Notes: generated by a model not told the origin, from the letters alone. A stretch of 64,000 nt of DNA from Paenibacillus sedimenti (GCF_014534655.1 NZ_JACVVD010000009.1:238428-302427); one strand, 5' to 3'; shown: positions 1-9,922, numbered from the stretch's first letter. A program made the numbers and translations.

Positions 1-2
1 AA

Positions 3-104
3 TATACACCCGATTATGTGAGAATACACAGCGATCGTGAAGCGAATGAACAAGTACCGCTATGGTACTCCAGAGAAACGACTGAATTCAGTATTCGCTC
101 ATAA
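3..104 (+). CDS. 3' end of an unidentified protein gene (partial)
   Basis: An open frame enters from the left edge and runs 33 codons to a TAA at 102-104. The peptide (YTPDYVRIHSDREANEQ...) has a protein-like composition, and a strong rho-independent hairpin follows nine bases after the stop, which is what the end of a real gene would look like. No start or domain is visible, so no function can be given. The other two forward frames stop within 40 bases. Confidence 0.5.
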   Translation, partial: YTPDYVRIHSDREANEQVPLWYSRETTEFSIRS

Positions 105-112
105 AGAAACGA

Positions 113-149
113 AACCGCCAGCACCTGCTTGTCGGCAGAACTGGCGGTT
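113..149. terminator. bidirectional intrinsic terminator
   Basis: Nine-base arms (ACCGCCAG core at 113-121, CTGGCGGT at 141-149) surround a 19-base loop. T-rich tails lie on both sides (TTTTCTC on plus, TTTCGTTTCTTT on minus). It separates the partial plus-strand gene from the convergent histidine kinase gene. Confidence 0.75.
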
Positions 150-157
150 TTCTCATG

Positions 158-2398
158 CTATTCAAGCTGTGTCACAACCTGATGCTGTGTCGGCAGAAGC
201 ACGTCGATCATCGTACCTTCCCCGATCGAACTCTGGATTTGCATCGTACCCTTATGGGCTTCAACAATTTTGAAACACATCATCAGACCGAGCCCGGTCC
301 CTTTTTCTTTCGTTGTATAGAAAGGTTCTCCCAGTTGCTTCAATCTCTCCTCCGGAATGCCGCAACCATTATCCTTCGTACGTACGAGTATATGGTCATT
401 CCCTTGCATGGATACTGAAATACGTATATGTCCATCTTTGGGAATCGCTTCTATCGCATTTTTAACCAGATTAATAAATAACTGTTTCAAATGCATTTCA
501 GAGCAAACGATTTCCGGAATTTCCGATTCGAATTCCAGAACAAGCTCCGTATTGCAGAGGACGGCTTGCGTTTCTAGGAGCGCTATCACGGTTTGCAAGA
601 TGTCTTTGAGATTGCTCCGCTTATAATGTATCGCTTCAGGCTTCGCAATGACTAGAAATTCACTGACAATGAAATTAATGCGATCGAGCTCGGAAAGCAT
701 GATGTCAAAATAATGCTGCTTCTCTTTCATGTCGCTTTGCAGCAACTGCAAAAAGCCGCGGAGCGATGTAAGCGGGTTACGGATCTCATGCGCAAGCCCG
801 GCAGCCAGTTGACCGGCTACCGAGAGCTTATCGGATTTGCGCAGCAGCTCCTCCGTTCGCTTGCGCTCCGTAATATCCCGCGCAATACCGGCGAAGCCAA
901 TGATATCGCCCTTTTCGTTCTTGATCGGCGTCTTTGTCACGCTCACGTGAACGAACTGCCCATCTTTGCGCAGCCGCACCGTCTCGAGGCCTGAGATTTG
1001 CTTGCCTGCCCTCAGCATATCGTAGATCTCTTTGCGCTGCTCTTCCAAAAATTCCGGATAAATCGGCAGCCTCTGATCCTTCAGCTCTTCCTGCTTCCAG
1101 CCGAATACATGCTCGTATGCGGCATTCACGGAGATGACTCTAGCCCTCAGGTCCAGCACGCAGATCGCATCAGTTGTATTATTAATAAAAGATTCCAGCA
1201 GCTCTTTGGTTTCCCGGAGCTCCGTTTCCATTTGCTTGCGTTCGGTAATATCCACACAAGAGCCGATCACTTCAATGACTTTGCCTTGTTCAAGAATCGG
1301 CCGCAACGAGGTTAGGTAGGTTATACCGCGAAAAGTCGCCTCATAGATAACATTTTCTTCCCCATTCCAGGCTCTTCGATAATACTTTTCGATATTCGCC
1401 GCCATGTAAAATGGCCAAATTTCATATAATCCGTTACCGATAATGTGAGATGGTTTGTATCCGAGTCTATAAAGCAGCTCCCCATCGCACAATGTATGTA
1501 TAAATTTCCCCCTCATTTGTCTAAATTTCATCGTCATGCCCTGTTGTCTGCGTACCGTATCATGAAGGTCTTGCTGAGCGATTCGCAGCTGTTCTCGATC
1601 TTTGTTATGCTGGGTGATATCCCTGGCAATGATATACATGCCTTCCATTAAGTCATTCACGATGATCGGCACATTTTTGAGTCCTAGAACGATCGTATCG
1701 CCATTTTTATGCTTCACACTCAGCATATAATTATCTGCTTCTTGAAAAATAAAGCTATGGGTCGCCGACGAATCACCACTCTCCTTGTTACCCAAAAAGC
1801 GATTGATCGGATGACCGACCATCTCCAACTCCATATAGCCTAGAATCCGTTCCATCGCAGGATTTATACTTTTGATCAATCCGTTTAAATCGCAAGTAAG
1901 AATGCCCGCGGGATTATGTTCAATGAGGGACTTGTATCGCTGCTCGCTTTCGGCCAGCTTTCGTTCCATGTCTGTTCCTCGGGAGATATCTCTATAGTGC
2001 GCGACAAAGTATAGTGGAGCGCCGGTCAGATCTCGGACAAGTGACATGCTGCATTCCACCCAAACCACTTTCCCCGATTTATGTCTGAATCTTGTTTCGA
2101 GTTGAAACGAGCCCAATTCTCCGGCAAGCAATTGTTCCATGAGTGCAGACTGTTTCTCGTTATCTTCCGCCAAGGAAATATGATGGACTTCGGTATTTAG
2201 CAGCTCTTGACTGGAATATCCTGTAAGGGCACTAAAATAGTTATTCATTTTTATCCAGTAGCCATCAGGTGCAATTAATGCCATACCGATCGCAGCGAAT
2301 TCGAAGGCAGCGCCAAAAGTCGGCTCCATACCCGTAAGCAGCTTTTGAATATGGTCTGGATAATCACCTTTCTTCAAGTTCAGCGGCTTATTGATCAT
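158..2398 (-). CDS. multi-PAS cytoplasmic sensor histidine kinase
   Basis: A 746-residue kinase without a convincing membrane segment. At least three PAS/PAC units are visible, near residues 25-140, 150-270 and 405-520, with a more degenerate PAS-like segment between the last two. A HisKA dimerisation domain follows, with the phospho-accepting His near 537 (AHEIRNPL). The HATPase_c domain has an N box (NLVKNAIEA), DNGCGIP and a GTGLGL lid. This architecture matches Bacillus sporulation kinases of the KinA/KinE type that feed the Spo0F-Spo0A phosphorelay. No response regulator gene lies beside it, which also fits an orphan phosphorelay kinase, but the sporulation role is inference. The start has a GGGAG sequence about ten bases upstream. 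Confidence 0.9.
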   Translation of the reverse strand: MINKPLNLKKGDYPDHIQKLLTGMEPTFGAAFEFAAIGMALIAPDGYWIKMNNYFSALTGYSSQELLNTEVHHISLAEDNEKQSALMEQLLAGELGSFQLETRFRHKSGKVVWVECSMSLVRDLTGAPLYFVAHYRDISRGTDMERKLAESEQRYKSLIEHNPAGILTCDLNGLIKSINPAMERILGYMELEMVGHPINRFLGNKESGDSSATHSFIFQEADNYMLSVKHKNGDTIVLGLKNVPIIVNDLMEGMYIIARDITQHNKDREQLRIAQQDLHDTVRRQQGMTMKFRQMRGKFIHTLCDGELLYRLGYKPSHIIGNGLYEIWPFYMAANIEKYYRRAWNGEENVIYEATFRGITYLTSLRPILEQGKVIEVIGSCVDITERKQMETELRETKELLESFINNTTDAICVLDLRARVISVNAAYEHVFGWKQEELKDQRLPIYPEFLEEQRKEIYDMLRAGKQISGLETVRLRKDGQFVHVSVTKTPIKNEKGDIIGFAGIARDITERKRTEELLRKSDKLSVAGQLAAGLAHEIRNPLTSLRGFLQLLQSDMKEKQHYFDIMLSELDRINFIVSEFLVIAKPEAIHYKRSNLKDILQTVIALLETQAVLCNTELVLEFESEIPEIVCSEMHLKQLFINLVKNAIEAIPKDGHIRISVSMQGNDHILVRTKDNGCGIPEERLKQLGEPFYTTKEKGTGLGLMMCFKIVEAHKGTMQIQSSIGEGTMIDVLLPTQHQVVTQLE

Positions 2399-2616
2399 TG
2401 TTTTTTATCTCCCATCTTCAAAAACATTTGATGGTTTCCATCACCGCTAGTTGAATTCGACGATTTGCATATTATTCCTGCCTTAGTAACTGTTGGACTG
2501 GAAATTATGCACGAAATATGCCCTCATTGTCGAAGATTGTGCTAGAATGTAACGTGTACTGACGACGCCGGATTTACTCGTGAAAAACAATAAGTTTATG
2601 CTAAGGAGTGACAGCC

Positions 2617-3549
2617 ATGCCTAATATATGGACACACCTCATCTTCGGTCAGGAATTGATGACTCAGATGGGTCATGAACACGTTCTGAATGATAAACAG
2701 CTGCGCCACGTCTTCACGTTGGGCTGTCAAGGACCTGATTTTTTATTTTATCACAACTTTCTGCCATGGAAGAAGAACAAGACGCTGAATCAGCTTGGCA
2801 GTCGGATGCATACCGATGCTTGCGGTCCTTTTTTGCTTGATCTGCTTCGCCATGTTCAGGGTAGAGGCTTGTACAACCCGGCAGTCATGTATGTGCTTGG
2901 CTTCTTTACGCATCACATCTTGGATCGCAATATGCATCCTTATGTGTTTCATAAATCCGGCTTTAAAAAATGGAACCACCAACGTTTTGAAATTATTATG
3001 GATACGATTATCGTCAAACGAAAGCTGGGACTTCAAACATGGAAAACACCGGTATGGAAAGAAATTTACGTAGGCGAAGCTTTTCCACTCGGCATCGTGC
3101 CGGCACTCGCACATTCTGCATCACTTCACTATCCCGACCTGACATCAAGATTGACTGAAAAAGATTGGAATGATGCATATCGCGATATGATTAGAGCGCA
3201 GCGGTTGTTTCATGATCCAAAAGGGATCAAGCGCGTACTCACCTTAGGTCAAATTTCACCCCTCGTTTATACCAAAAACCCGGCTCCGCTCGATTACATG
3301 AACGAAGCCAAGGCTGTTTGGAATTGTCCCACTTCAATTGAGGAGACGTACACTTTTAGCGCATGGGATTTATGGGACAATGCCATGGTAGAAGGGCAAG
3401 CTGTCCTGCAGGCTGCCGTAGAAGCTCTGCAAAGCGGTCTTCCAGCTCATTACGAAGCCTTGCAAGATGTCCTCGACGATCGCTCCTATGAAACCGGTAA
3501 GCCCTGTGAGAGCGGACTTGAAATCGTCCACGTGCAGCCAATCATTTAA
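2617..3549 (+). CDS. zinc-dependent phospholipase C family protein
   Basis: A 310-residue protein of the Zn_dep_PLPC family. Visible motifs are the N-terminal MPNIWTH, GCQGPDFLFYH and FFTHHILDRNMHPY, which carry the His/Asp residues that bind metal in this family. No signal peptide is present, so this is the cytoplasmic bacillar branch rather than a secreted toxin-type phospholipase, and the substrate is unknown. The ATG at 2617 is chosen over a GTG at 2608 because AAGGAG ends at 2608, giving an ideal eight-base spacing. The gene is monocistronic and convergent with the peptidase gene, whose stop overlaps its last bases. Confidence 0.85.
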   Translation: MPNIWTHLIFGQELMTQMGHEHVLNDKQLRHVFTLGCQGPDFLFYHNFLPWKKNKTLNQLGSRMHTDACGPFLLDLLRHVQGRGLYNPAVMYVLGFFTHHILDRNMHPYVFHKSGFKKWNHQRFEIIMDTIIVKRKLGLQTWKTPVWKEIYVGEAFPLGIVPALAHSASLHYPDLTSRLTEKDWNDAYRDMIRAQRLFHDPKGIKRVLTLGQISPLVYTKNPAPLDYMNEAKAVWNCPTSIEETYTFSAWDLWDNAMVEGQAVLQAAVEALQSGLPAHYEALQDVLDDRSYETGKPCESGLEIVHVQPII

Positions 3550-5240
3550 AGCTTGGTATCATCCACCTGATCGAGCCATGTTTCGATATGTCCAATAACG
3601 GAAGCGACGCAGCCTTCTTGGAACGGAGAAATGAGATCCGCCACGCTAACCAGCTCTGTGAACGATTGGCTTCCGCCTTGATTGCAAAGTCGCAGGTAAT
3701 CCTGCCATGCAACGCCCGGGTTCTCGTTAGCCCGCTTCCAGAACTGCAAAGCGCAAATCTGGGCAAGTGTGTAATCAATGTAATAGAACGGGCTTTTGAA
3801 AATATGCGGTTGCTGCTGCCAGAAGCCTCCTCTTTCCAGATACGCCTGGTCATCGTAAACGCGATTCGGCAAATATTTACGCTCAATCTCGCGCCACACT
3901 TGCTTACGCTCTGCTGGCGTCAGCTCCGGCTGTTCATAAATTCTATGTTGGAATTCATCTACAGCAACACCGTAAGGAATGAACATCAGCGACTCGCTCA
4001 AATGCTTGAACTTATATTTGTCCGTATCTTCTTCAAAAAACAACTCCATCCAGGGCCATACCAGAAACTCCATGCTCATTGAGTGAATTTCACAGGCTTC
4101 CAGCGTCGGGAATATGTATTCAGGCACTTGAAATTCCCGGCTGCTGTAGCCTTGGAACGCATGGCCCACCTCATGTGTCAAAACATCGATGTCTCCTGCC
4201 GTACCGTTGAAGTTGGAAAAGATGAACGGTGCTTTGTATTTGCTGATGTAGGAACAATAACCGCCTACCCGTTTGCCTTTTTTCGCCACAAGATCCATGA
4301 GGCTATTCTCGGTCATAAACGTATAAAACTCATTCGTTTCCGGGGAAAGCTCTGCATACATCTTGCGGGCTTGTTCCACAATCCATTCCGCATCGCCTTT
4401 TGGCTCGGCATTGCCTGTTGCGAAGCCAAATTTGTCGTCATAGTAATGCAGCGCATCTACGCCAATTCTGGATTTTTGACGTTCTTTCAGCTTGGTAGCA
4501 GCAGGCACAATATGTTCCAGCACTTGCTTACGGAATGCTTCAACGCCTTTTGCATCGTAGTCGGAGCGATTCAAACGAATATAGGCCAGCTTTACAAAGT
4601 TGTTATAGCCAAGCTTTTGGGCGATCACTGTACGGATTTTTACCAATTGGTCATAGAGCTCATCCAGCTTTGCTTCATTTTCTTCAAAGAATTTATATTT
4701 TATATCATTCGCATCTTTACGCACCGATCGGTCCGTCGACAGCTGAAAAGGCACTAATTGGGACAAATTGCGCTCTTCGCCTGCAAACATCAATTTAGCA
4801 GAGGCAAGCAGCTTGGAGTATTCGCTGGCCAGCTTATTTTCCTGCACCAAATCGTCGACGATTTCTGGTTTGAACGTTTTCAATGAAAGTTCAGCAATCG
4901 TGAACAGCTGTTTTCCCCATTTGGTTTCGAGCTCGGTGCGGAATGCAGAATCGACAAGCGCTTGATAATATTTTGTAATCAGGCCTTGATATAAAGGTTC
5001 AATTTCATCAAGAAACTCCTGCTCAGCCTTATAAAATTCGTCAGCCGTATCAATCGAATGCCGAATTCGCGCTATTGCTTCCATCGACTCGTGCTCGCCA
5101 CGCAAGCTGACGATCGTTTCCATAACCGAATCCTGCTCCTCAAAAGAGTTAGCATGCTGAAAACGTTCAAGCAGGTTGTTGAATTGCGTTTCAAATGAGG
5201 TAATATCAGGCCTCTCATACACAAAATCTTGGAATTTCAT
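3546..5240 (-). CDS. M3 family oligoendopeptidase (PepF-like)
   Basis: A 564-residue cytosolic zinc oligopeptidase. The HExxH site is HEVGH at about residues 356-360, followed by an ACEIHS segment about 22 residues later that supplies the third zinc ligand. The length is typical of the M3 oligoendopeptidases of Bacillales. It should trim short peptides and is not a general protease. An AAGGAGG with a good spacing precedes the ATG. It is convergent with the phospholipase C-like gene, and the two 3' ends overlap by four bases. Confidence 0.93.
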   Translation of the reverse strand: MKFQDFVYERPDITSFETQFNNLLERFQHANSFEEQDSVMETIVSLRGEHESMEAIARIRHSIDTADEFYKAEQEFLDEIEPLYQGLITKYYQALVDSAFRTELETKWGKQLFTIAELSLKTFKPEIVDDLVQENKLASEYSKLLASAKLMFAGEERNLSQLVPFQLSTDRSVRKDANDIKYKFFEENEAKLDELYDQLVKIRTVIAQKLGYNNFVKLAYIRLNRSDYDAKGVEAFRKQVLEHIVPAATKLKERQKSRIGVDALHYYDDKFGFATGNAEPKGDAEWIVEQARKMYAELSPETNEFYTFMTENSLMDLVAKKGKRVGGYCSYISKYKAPFIFSNFNGTAGDIDVLTHEVGHAFQGYSSREFQVPEYIFPTLEACEIHSMSMEFLVWPWMELFFEEDTDKYKFKHLSESLMFIPYGVAVDEFQHRIYEQPELTPAERKQVWREIERKYLPNRVYDDQAYLERGGFWQQQPHIFKSPFYYIDYTLAQICALQFWKRANENPGVAWQDYLRLCNQGGSQSFTELVSVADLISPFQEGCVASVIGHIETWLDQVDDTKL

Positions 5241-5337
5241 TATTTCGCCTCCTTAAATAAAAACGGTCAACCCAAATTAACCATCGGTTCTTATTTACTT
5301 TACATTAATTTGGGTATCTTGGAAATAGTAAGGGGCA

Positions 5338-6018
5338 TTAACCGGGTATATTCGGAATTTGCCAGTCAATTGGCGTGCTGCCAAATTCCGCAAGGTATTG
5401 ATTGGCTCTTGAAAAAGGCTTGCTGCCGAAAAATCCGCGATAAGCAGATAACGGGCTCGGGTGCGGGGATTTGATAATCCGATGCTTGCCCGTATCGATC
5501 AGTTTTTGTTTGGCCTGCGCATGGCTGCCCCAGAGAAGGAATACGATCGGTTGTTCCCGCTGGTTTAAAGTTTGAATGATAGCGTTTGTAAATTGCTCCC
5601 AGCCTTTATCTTTGTGGGAATTTGGCTTGTCCTCACGGACGGTAAGAACCGTATTCAGCATTAAGACCCCTTGCTGTGCCCAGCTTACAAGGTATCCGTT
5701 ATTGGGGATATAGCATCCCAGATCCGTCTGCAGTTCCTTGTACATATTTTGCAAGGATGGTGGTGCGGGTATGCCCGGTTTGACAGAAAAGCTAAGGCCG
5801 TGGGCTTGACCTCTCCCATGATAAGGATCCTGCCCCAGAATGACCACCTTCGTATCGGCGTATGCGGTCAAATGGAACGCGTTAAAAATATCATGCTTCT
5901 CCGGAAATATGGCTTTGGTATGATATTCATTCACAAGAAATTGGTGCAGCTCCAGATAATAGGGTTTCTGCAGTTCCTCTTCTAATAATGTGGACCAATC
6001 GTTCGTAAAAATTTTCAT
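5338..6018 (-). CDS. ung: uracil-DNA glycosylase (family 1)
   Basis: 226 residues, the usual Ung length. It removes uracil from DNA as the first step of base excision repair. The water-activating loop GQDPYHG contains catalytic Asp64, and the HPSPLS minor-groove loop lies at 186-191. The GLSFSV segment and the [10 protein letters not shown] helix are also conserved. It lies 12 bases downstream of topB on the same strand, so the two may be cotranscribed. Confidence 0.97.
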   Translation of the reverse strand: MKIFTNDWSTLLEEELQKPYYLELHQFLVNEYHTKAIFPEKHDIFNAFHLTAYADTKVVILGQDPYHGRGQAHGLSFSVKPGIPAPPSLQNMYKELQTDLGCYIPNNGYLVSWAQQGVLMLNTVLTVREDKPNSHKDKGWEQFTNAIIQTLNQREQPIVFLLWGSHAQAKQKLIDTGKHRIIKSPHPSPLSAYRGFFGSKPFSRANQYLAEFGSTPIDWQIPNIPG

Positions 6019-6030
6019 ACTTCCTCTCTC

Positions 6031-8307
6031 TTATTCGGTCTCCGTACCAAGCTCCCCTGATTGAGGATCTTTCAGTACGATACGTCCGTCAACCGATGTA
6101 CCATCGGCCAGCACGAGCTTGAGCTTGGCCGTTTTCCCCTTTTGGACGAGCGCTTGAATTTGCGTATCCGTCAGACTCCTGCCGAAGCTTTCTTTCCAAA
6201 TGACGAATTTACAGCCTTCCTTATAGTGAGAACAGCCGTAGCCTTTGCGCCCCATGAACAAGGAACCCCCGCAGCCAGGACGCGGGCAGGCAGCTAATAG
6301 GCTTGGAGAGCCATCAGGTTGTTTGGCGGCCTGTGGCTTTATTGTTGATGAAGCGCCGTTCCCCACGGATTCTTCTCCCTGCTTTTTACGTGATGCAGTG
6401 GCTGCGCTTGATTTGGCTGACCCGCGTTTTCCGCCTTGTGCTTGGGGCGTTTCTCCTTCGAAAGCCGTCTTCGAGGCTCTGGCCTGCACCCGTACTTTAT
6501 TCACGATGAGCGTAGCGAACTTTTTTACATTCAGCATAAACTGCTCGTCTGATGCCGTGCCTCTGGAAATTTCGTTCAGTCTCCGCTCCCATTGACCCGT
6601 CATCTCCGGTGAAGTGAGAAGCTCGATTCCTGCGCCGCGAATTAATTCTACAGCCATGCGGCCTTTCTGTGTCAGGACAATTTTCTTGCCCTGCATATCC
6701 ACATAGCCGACCTTTTTCAGCCGTTCGATTGTAGCAGCGCGCGTCGCCGGAGTGCCAAGACCCGAGTCTTTCATCGCATCGCGCAGCTCCTCATCTTCGA
6801 TTTGTTTGCCTGCGCTCTCCATGGCCTTAAGGAGCGTACCTTCCGTGAAATGTTTGGGCGGCTGCGTATCCTTTTCCTTGACAATCGCATCACTGCACAT
6901 CACGTCAGCTTGCGGATCGACGGAGAAAGGCTCATTGACCTCGACTTCTTCTTCCTCTTCTTCTTCCTTGTCTTTCCCTTTGGAGCTTTTAGCCTTTTCT
7001 TTTTTCTGATCCGCGTAAATGACCTTCCAGCCTAATTGCAGCAGTTCTTTGACGGTCGTCTTGAACATTTCCTGCTCGATTTCCGTCATGACCGTATGCA
7101 TTTTATATTCTGCAGGCGGATAAAACTGGGAAAGAAAACGACGAACGATCAGATCATACAGTTTCTGCTCGTCTGGATTGAGACCGCTCGCTTTGCGGTT
7201 CGTGGGAAGAATCGCATGGTGATCCTCAACCTTGCTTGGATTGCAGATGGACTTGTTATTTTTGTGAACCAGGTTACGGTTTGCCCCTTGAACAAGCTCG
7301 TTATAAGCCGTTCCTTGCAGGGCGGAAAGTGATCTGTGCATTTCCGGAATATTTTGCTCAGTCACATAGTTGGAGTTAGTCCTTGGGTACGAAATAACTT
7401 TATGCTTCTCATAGAGCGCTTGCGCCGTATCGAGTGTTTTCTTGGCGGAGAAGCCGAACTTTCCGTTAGCTTCCCGCTGCAGCAGCGTCAAATCATAAAG
7501 TTTGAACGGGTACTCTTTGGTGTCCTTCACTTCATAAGAAACGATTCGGCCTGGTTTCCCTTTGACTTTAGCGGCGAGCGCCTCGACTTTCTCCTTATCA
7601 GTCATGCGCTCCCCTTGCCACATCCCTTTGTATGTGGTGTCTCCCTGGGTGAAATGACCTTCCAATTCGAAAAACTTTAGCGATGAGAAAGCTTCAATTT
7701 GCTTTTGGCGGTCATAAATGAGCGCAAGGACAGGTGTTTGTACGCGTCCAACGGAAAGAAGCACATTATGCTTGGTCGTAAAAGCACGCGAGCCATTCAT
7801 GCCTATGAGCCAATCCGCTTCACTGCGCGATCTGGCTGCACGGGTCAAATTTTCATATTCAGAGCCATCTTTCATCGTTTCAAATCCGGTACGGATCGTC
7901 TCCGAGGTTAAATCGGATATCCACAGCCTTTTGACCGGATGCTGCAGTCCAAGGTGCCGCTGGATTAATGAAAAAATATGCTGCCCTTCCCGCCCGGCGT
8001 CACAAGCATTGACGAGCTTGTCGCATTTTTTAGCCAATTCAGCGATCACTTTCAACTGGTCATAGGTACGAGGATTGGGGACAAGCTTAAACGTATCAGG
8101 AATGATGGGCAAATGATCGATGCTCCATTTTTTATATTTTTCATCGTATTGATCAGGTTCCGCCAACTCAATCAAATGTCCGATCGCCCACGTGATGATA
8201 TAGGACTCGCCTTCCAGATAGGATCGTTTATTGACTGCTTTCGGCTCGATTGCGGACGCAATATTGCGGCCCATATCGGGTTTTTCTGCGATTACTAGAG
8301 TTTTCAC
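6031..8307 (-). CDS. topB: DNA topoisomerase III (type IA)
   Basis: About 758 residues. It passes single DNA strands to decatenate replication intermediates. The N-terminal Toprim motif is VIAEKPDMGRN, and the catalytic Tyr lies in HKVISYPRTNSNYV. An acidic run of eight Glu (near residue 455) and a basic linker precede a C-terminal zinc-binding domain (CPRPGCGG and GCSHYKEGC). GTG at 8307 is preferred over the in-frame ATG at 8313: the GAGGT lies directly against the ATG but six bases from the GTG, and the product then begins MKTLVIAEKPDMG as in other TopB proteins. It leads into ung. Confidence 0.95.
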   Translation of the reverse strand: MKTLVIAEKPDMGRNIASAIEPKAVNKRSYLEGESYIITWAIGHLIELAEPDQYDEKYKKWSIDHLPIIPDTFKLVPNPRTYDQLKVIAELAKKCDKLVNACDAGREGQHIFSLIQRHLGLQHPVKRLWISDLTSETIRTGFETMKDGSEYENLTRAARSRSEADWLIGMNGSRAFTTKHNVLLSVGRVQTPVLALIYDRQKQIEAFSSLKFFELEGHFTQGDTTYKGMWQGERMTDKEKVEALAAKVKGKPGRIVSYEVKDTKEYPFKLYDLTLLQREANGKFGFSAKKTLDTAQALYEKHKVISYPRTNSNYVTEQNIPEMHRSLSALQGTAYNELVQGANRNLVHKNNKSICNPSKVEDHHAILPTNRKASGLNPDEQKLYDLIVRRFLSQFYPPAEYKMHTVMTEIEQEMFKTTVKELLQLGWKVIYADQKKEKAKSSKGKDKEEEEEEEVEVNEPFSVDPQADVMCSDAIVKEKDTQPPKHFTEGTLLKAMESAGKQIEDEELRDAMKDSGLGTPATRAATIERLKKVGYVDMQGKKIVLTQKGRMAVELIRGAGIELLTSPEMTGQWERRLNEISRGTASDEQFMLNVKKFATLIVNKVRVQARASKTAFEGETPQAQGGKRGSAKSSAATASRKKQGEESVGNGASSTIKPQAAKQPDGSPSLLAACPRPGCGGSLFMGRKGYGCSHYKEGCKFVIWKESFGRSLTDTQIQALVQKGKTAKLKLVLADGTSVDGRIVLKDPQSGELGTETE

Positions 8308-8514
8308 TACCATACCTCATGTCGAATTTTGCTGTATTCTTTTTTCGTTCAACTAACATGTATTCGCGCCTGAAATACCAAATTCCTCTTTGCAATCCGA
8401 ATTGGTAAAGCACAAGTCATCTTGAAATTGTTGCTGGCAGAGCCTGCATCTTTGAAGGTATTTTTTCCCATCTGCCGAATTTAGAAGATAAGCTTTTATT
8501 AAAGGAGGGCATAT

Positions 8515-9615
8515 ATGGCAAAGCGCGTTCAATTGCTTATCGGAACGAATAAAGGTGTTTTTATTTACTCTTCGACGGTGGAAAGACGGGATTGGTCGCT
8601 GCGCGGACCTTATTTACCGGGTTGGGAGGCTTACAGCGTACTTGGGGATAGCAGGAACGGAAATGTCTTATATGCCGGAACATCGCATGCCGCTTACGGC
8701 GCAACCATTCGGATATCCCGAAATGACGGGGAAACGTGGGAGCAAATTACGGAAGGTCCAAGGTATCGTGAGGATAGCGGTTTCTCCTTAAACCGGATAT
8801 GGCAGTTGACGCCAGGTCTTGAATCGGAGCCCGGAACGCTCTTCGCCGGTACCGAAGAAGCGGGGATATTCGTCAGTCGAGACAGCGGTCAAACCTGGAA
8901 AGAACTGGACGGCTTGACGAGCCATCCCACACGGCCGGAATGGTTCCCGGGCGCAGGCGGCATGTGCCTCCATACGATTCTGATCGATCCAAAGGATTCG
9001 CAGCGGATGTGGGTTGGCATATCGGCAGTCGGCGTATTCCGGACGCTGGATGGCGGTCAAAGCTGGCATGCATGCAACAAGGGCTTAAACCGCATTCCAA
9101 CCGGACAGCCAAGTCCGGAAGTCGGCTATTGTGTGCATAAAATGGTGCTCGACCCTGACGACTCCAATGTCTTGTATATGCAAGAGCACGGAGGCGTCTT
9201 CAAATCCACCGACGGCGGTGACAGTTGGCAATCCATTGAAGAGGGTTTAACGCTACGCGATGGGGATGCCCCGTTCGGTTTTCCGATCACGGTCTCGCCA
9301 AATGGCGACCTGTTCCTTATTCCTCTGGAGAGCAGCGAACAGCGCTCCATGCGCGACGGCAAGCTGCTTGTCTATAGAATGGCGCGAGGCGAGCAAAGCT
9401 GGAAACCGATCGGTGACGTGCTGCCGGAAGAAGAACGCCACGTCAGCGTATTGCGCGACGCCATGTCTATTGATTCACTGGATCCGTATGGCCTGTACTT
9501 CGGTACAACCTCCGGCGAAGTGTTCTGCTCATTAGATCGCGGCGAAAGCTGGGAACGCCTGCCGGGTCAATTCTCACGCATTCTGACCGTAAAATCATGG
9601 ATCGTGGAGGACTAG
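8515..9615 (+). CDS. Asp-box (BNR/sialidase-like) beta-propeller protein
   Basis: 366 residues. At least five Asp-box turns are readable: SRNDGETW, SRDSGQTW, TLDGGQSW, STDGGDSW and SLDRGESW. They are spaced as in the blades of a YVTN/BNR/VPS10-type propeller. No signal peptide or catalytic sialidase arginine triad is evident, so it is probably a cytosolic binding scaffold and not a glycosidase. A strong AAAGGAGGG precedes the ATG. The stop lies one base before the ATG of the MoaD/ThiS-like gene, so the two are translationally coupled. Confidence 0.85.
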   Translation: MAKRVQLLIGTNKGVFIYSSTVERRDWSLRGPYLPGWEAYSVLGDSRNGNVLYAGTSHAAYGATIRISRNDGETWEQITEGPRYREDSGFSLNRIWQLTPGLESEPGTLFAGTEEAGIFVSRDSGQTWKELDGLTSHPTRPEWFPGAGGMCLHTILIDPKDSQRMWVGISAVGVFRTLDGGQSWHACNKGLNRIPTGQPSPEVGYCVHKMVLDPDDSNVLYMQEHGGVFKSTDGGDSWQSIEEGLTLRDGDAPFGFPITVSPNGDLFLIPLESSEQRSMRDGKLLVYRMARGEQSWKPIGDVLPEEERHVSVLRDAMSIDSLDPYGLYFGTTSGEVFCSLDRGESWERLPGQFSRILTVKSWIVED

Positions 9616-9616
9616 G

Positions 9617-9892
9617 ATGCTGATTACGGTCAGCGTTCCTTCCCTGTTGCGGGATTGTACAGGCGGGAACGTGAAGTTCGAATTGGAAGCGCATACCCTG
9701 CAAGGGGCACTTGATGAGCTGTTCAACATCTATCCGCTTCTGAGAGTTCATCTGTTTACGGAAACGGGACAAGTTAGAAAGCACGTATTGCTTTATTATA
9801 ACGATACGAATTTGGCGTGGCTGGATAACTTCGATCTCGTCCTTCAGCCTGGAGATCAGCTCATTGTATTTCAAGCTGTCTCCGGCGGTTAA
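9617..9892 (+). CDS. MoaD/ThiS-family ubiquitin-like protein ending in Gly-Gly
   Basis: 91 residues with a beta-grasp pattern and a C-terminal AVSGG tail. This diglycine end is the one that E1-like enzymes adenylate in MoaD, ThiS and related sulfur carriers. It also has the GDQLIVFQAVSGG strand typical of MoaD. No MoeB/ThiF, MoaE or ThiG gene is in the window, so it is not part of a molybdopterin or thiamine operon here. It starts one base after the propeller stop, which suggests a shared job. The partner enzyme and the sulfur acceptor are unknown. Confidence 0.82.
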   Translation: MLITVSVPSLLRDCTGGNVKFELEAHTLQGALDELFNIYPLLRVHLFTETGQVRKHVLLYYNDTNLAWLDNFDLVLQPGDQLIVFQAVSGG

Positions 9893-9922
9893 CAACGGAA
9901 TGAATCAGCGGATGCCAAAGAA

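Noticed and set aside
4083..4757. Long plus-strand ORF (224 codons)
   Set aside because: It lies antisense inside the M3 peptidase gene, has no start region and no recognisable motif.
8314..8470. Minus-strand zinc-finger-like reading frame (CRLCQQQF ... CFTNSDC)
   Set aside because: The cysteine pattern is attractive, but no start codon exists in the frame and it begins inside the leader of the propeller gene. It may be a gene remnant, but the evidence is too thin.
9617..9892. moaD or thiS as a gene symbol
   Set aside because: The family is clear, but none of the partners of molybdopterin or thiamine synthesis is nearby.
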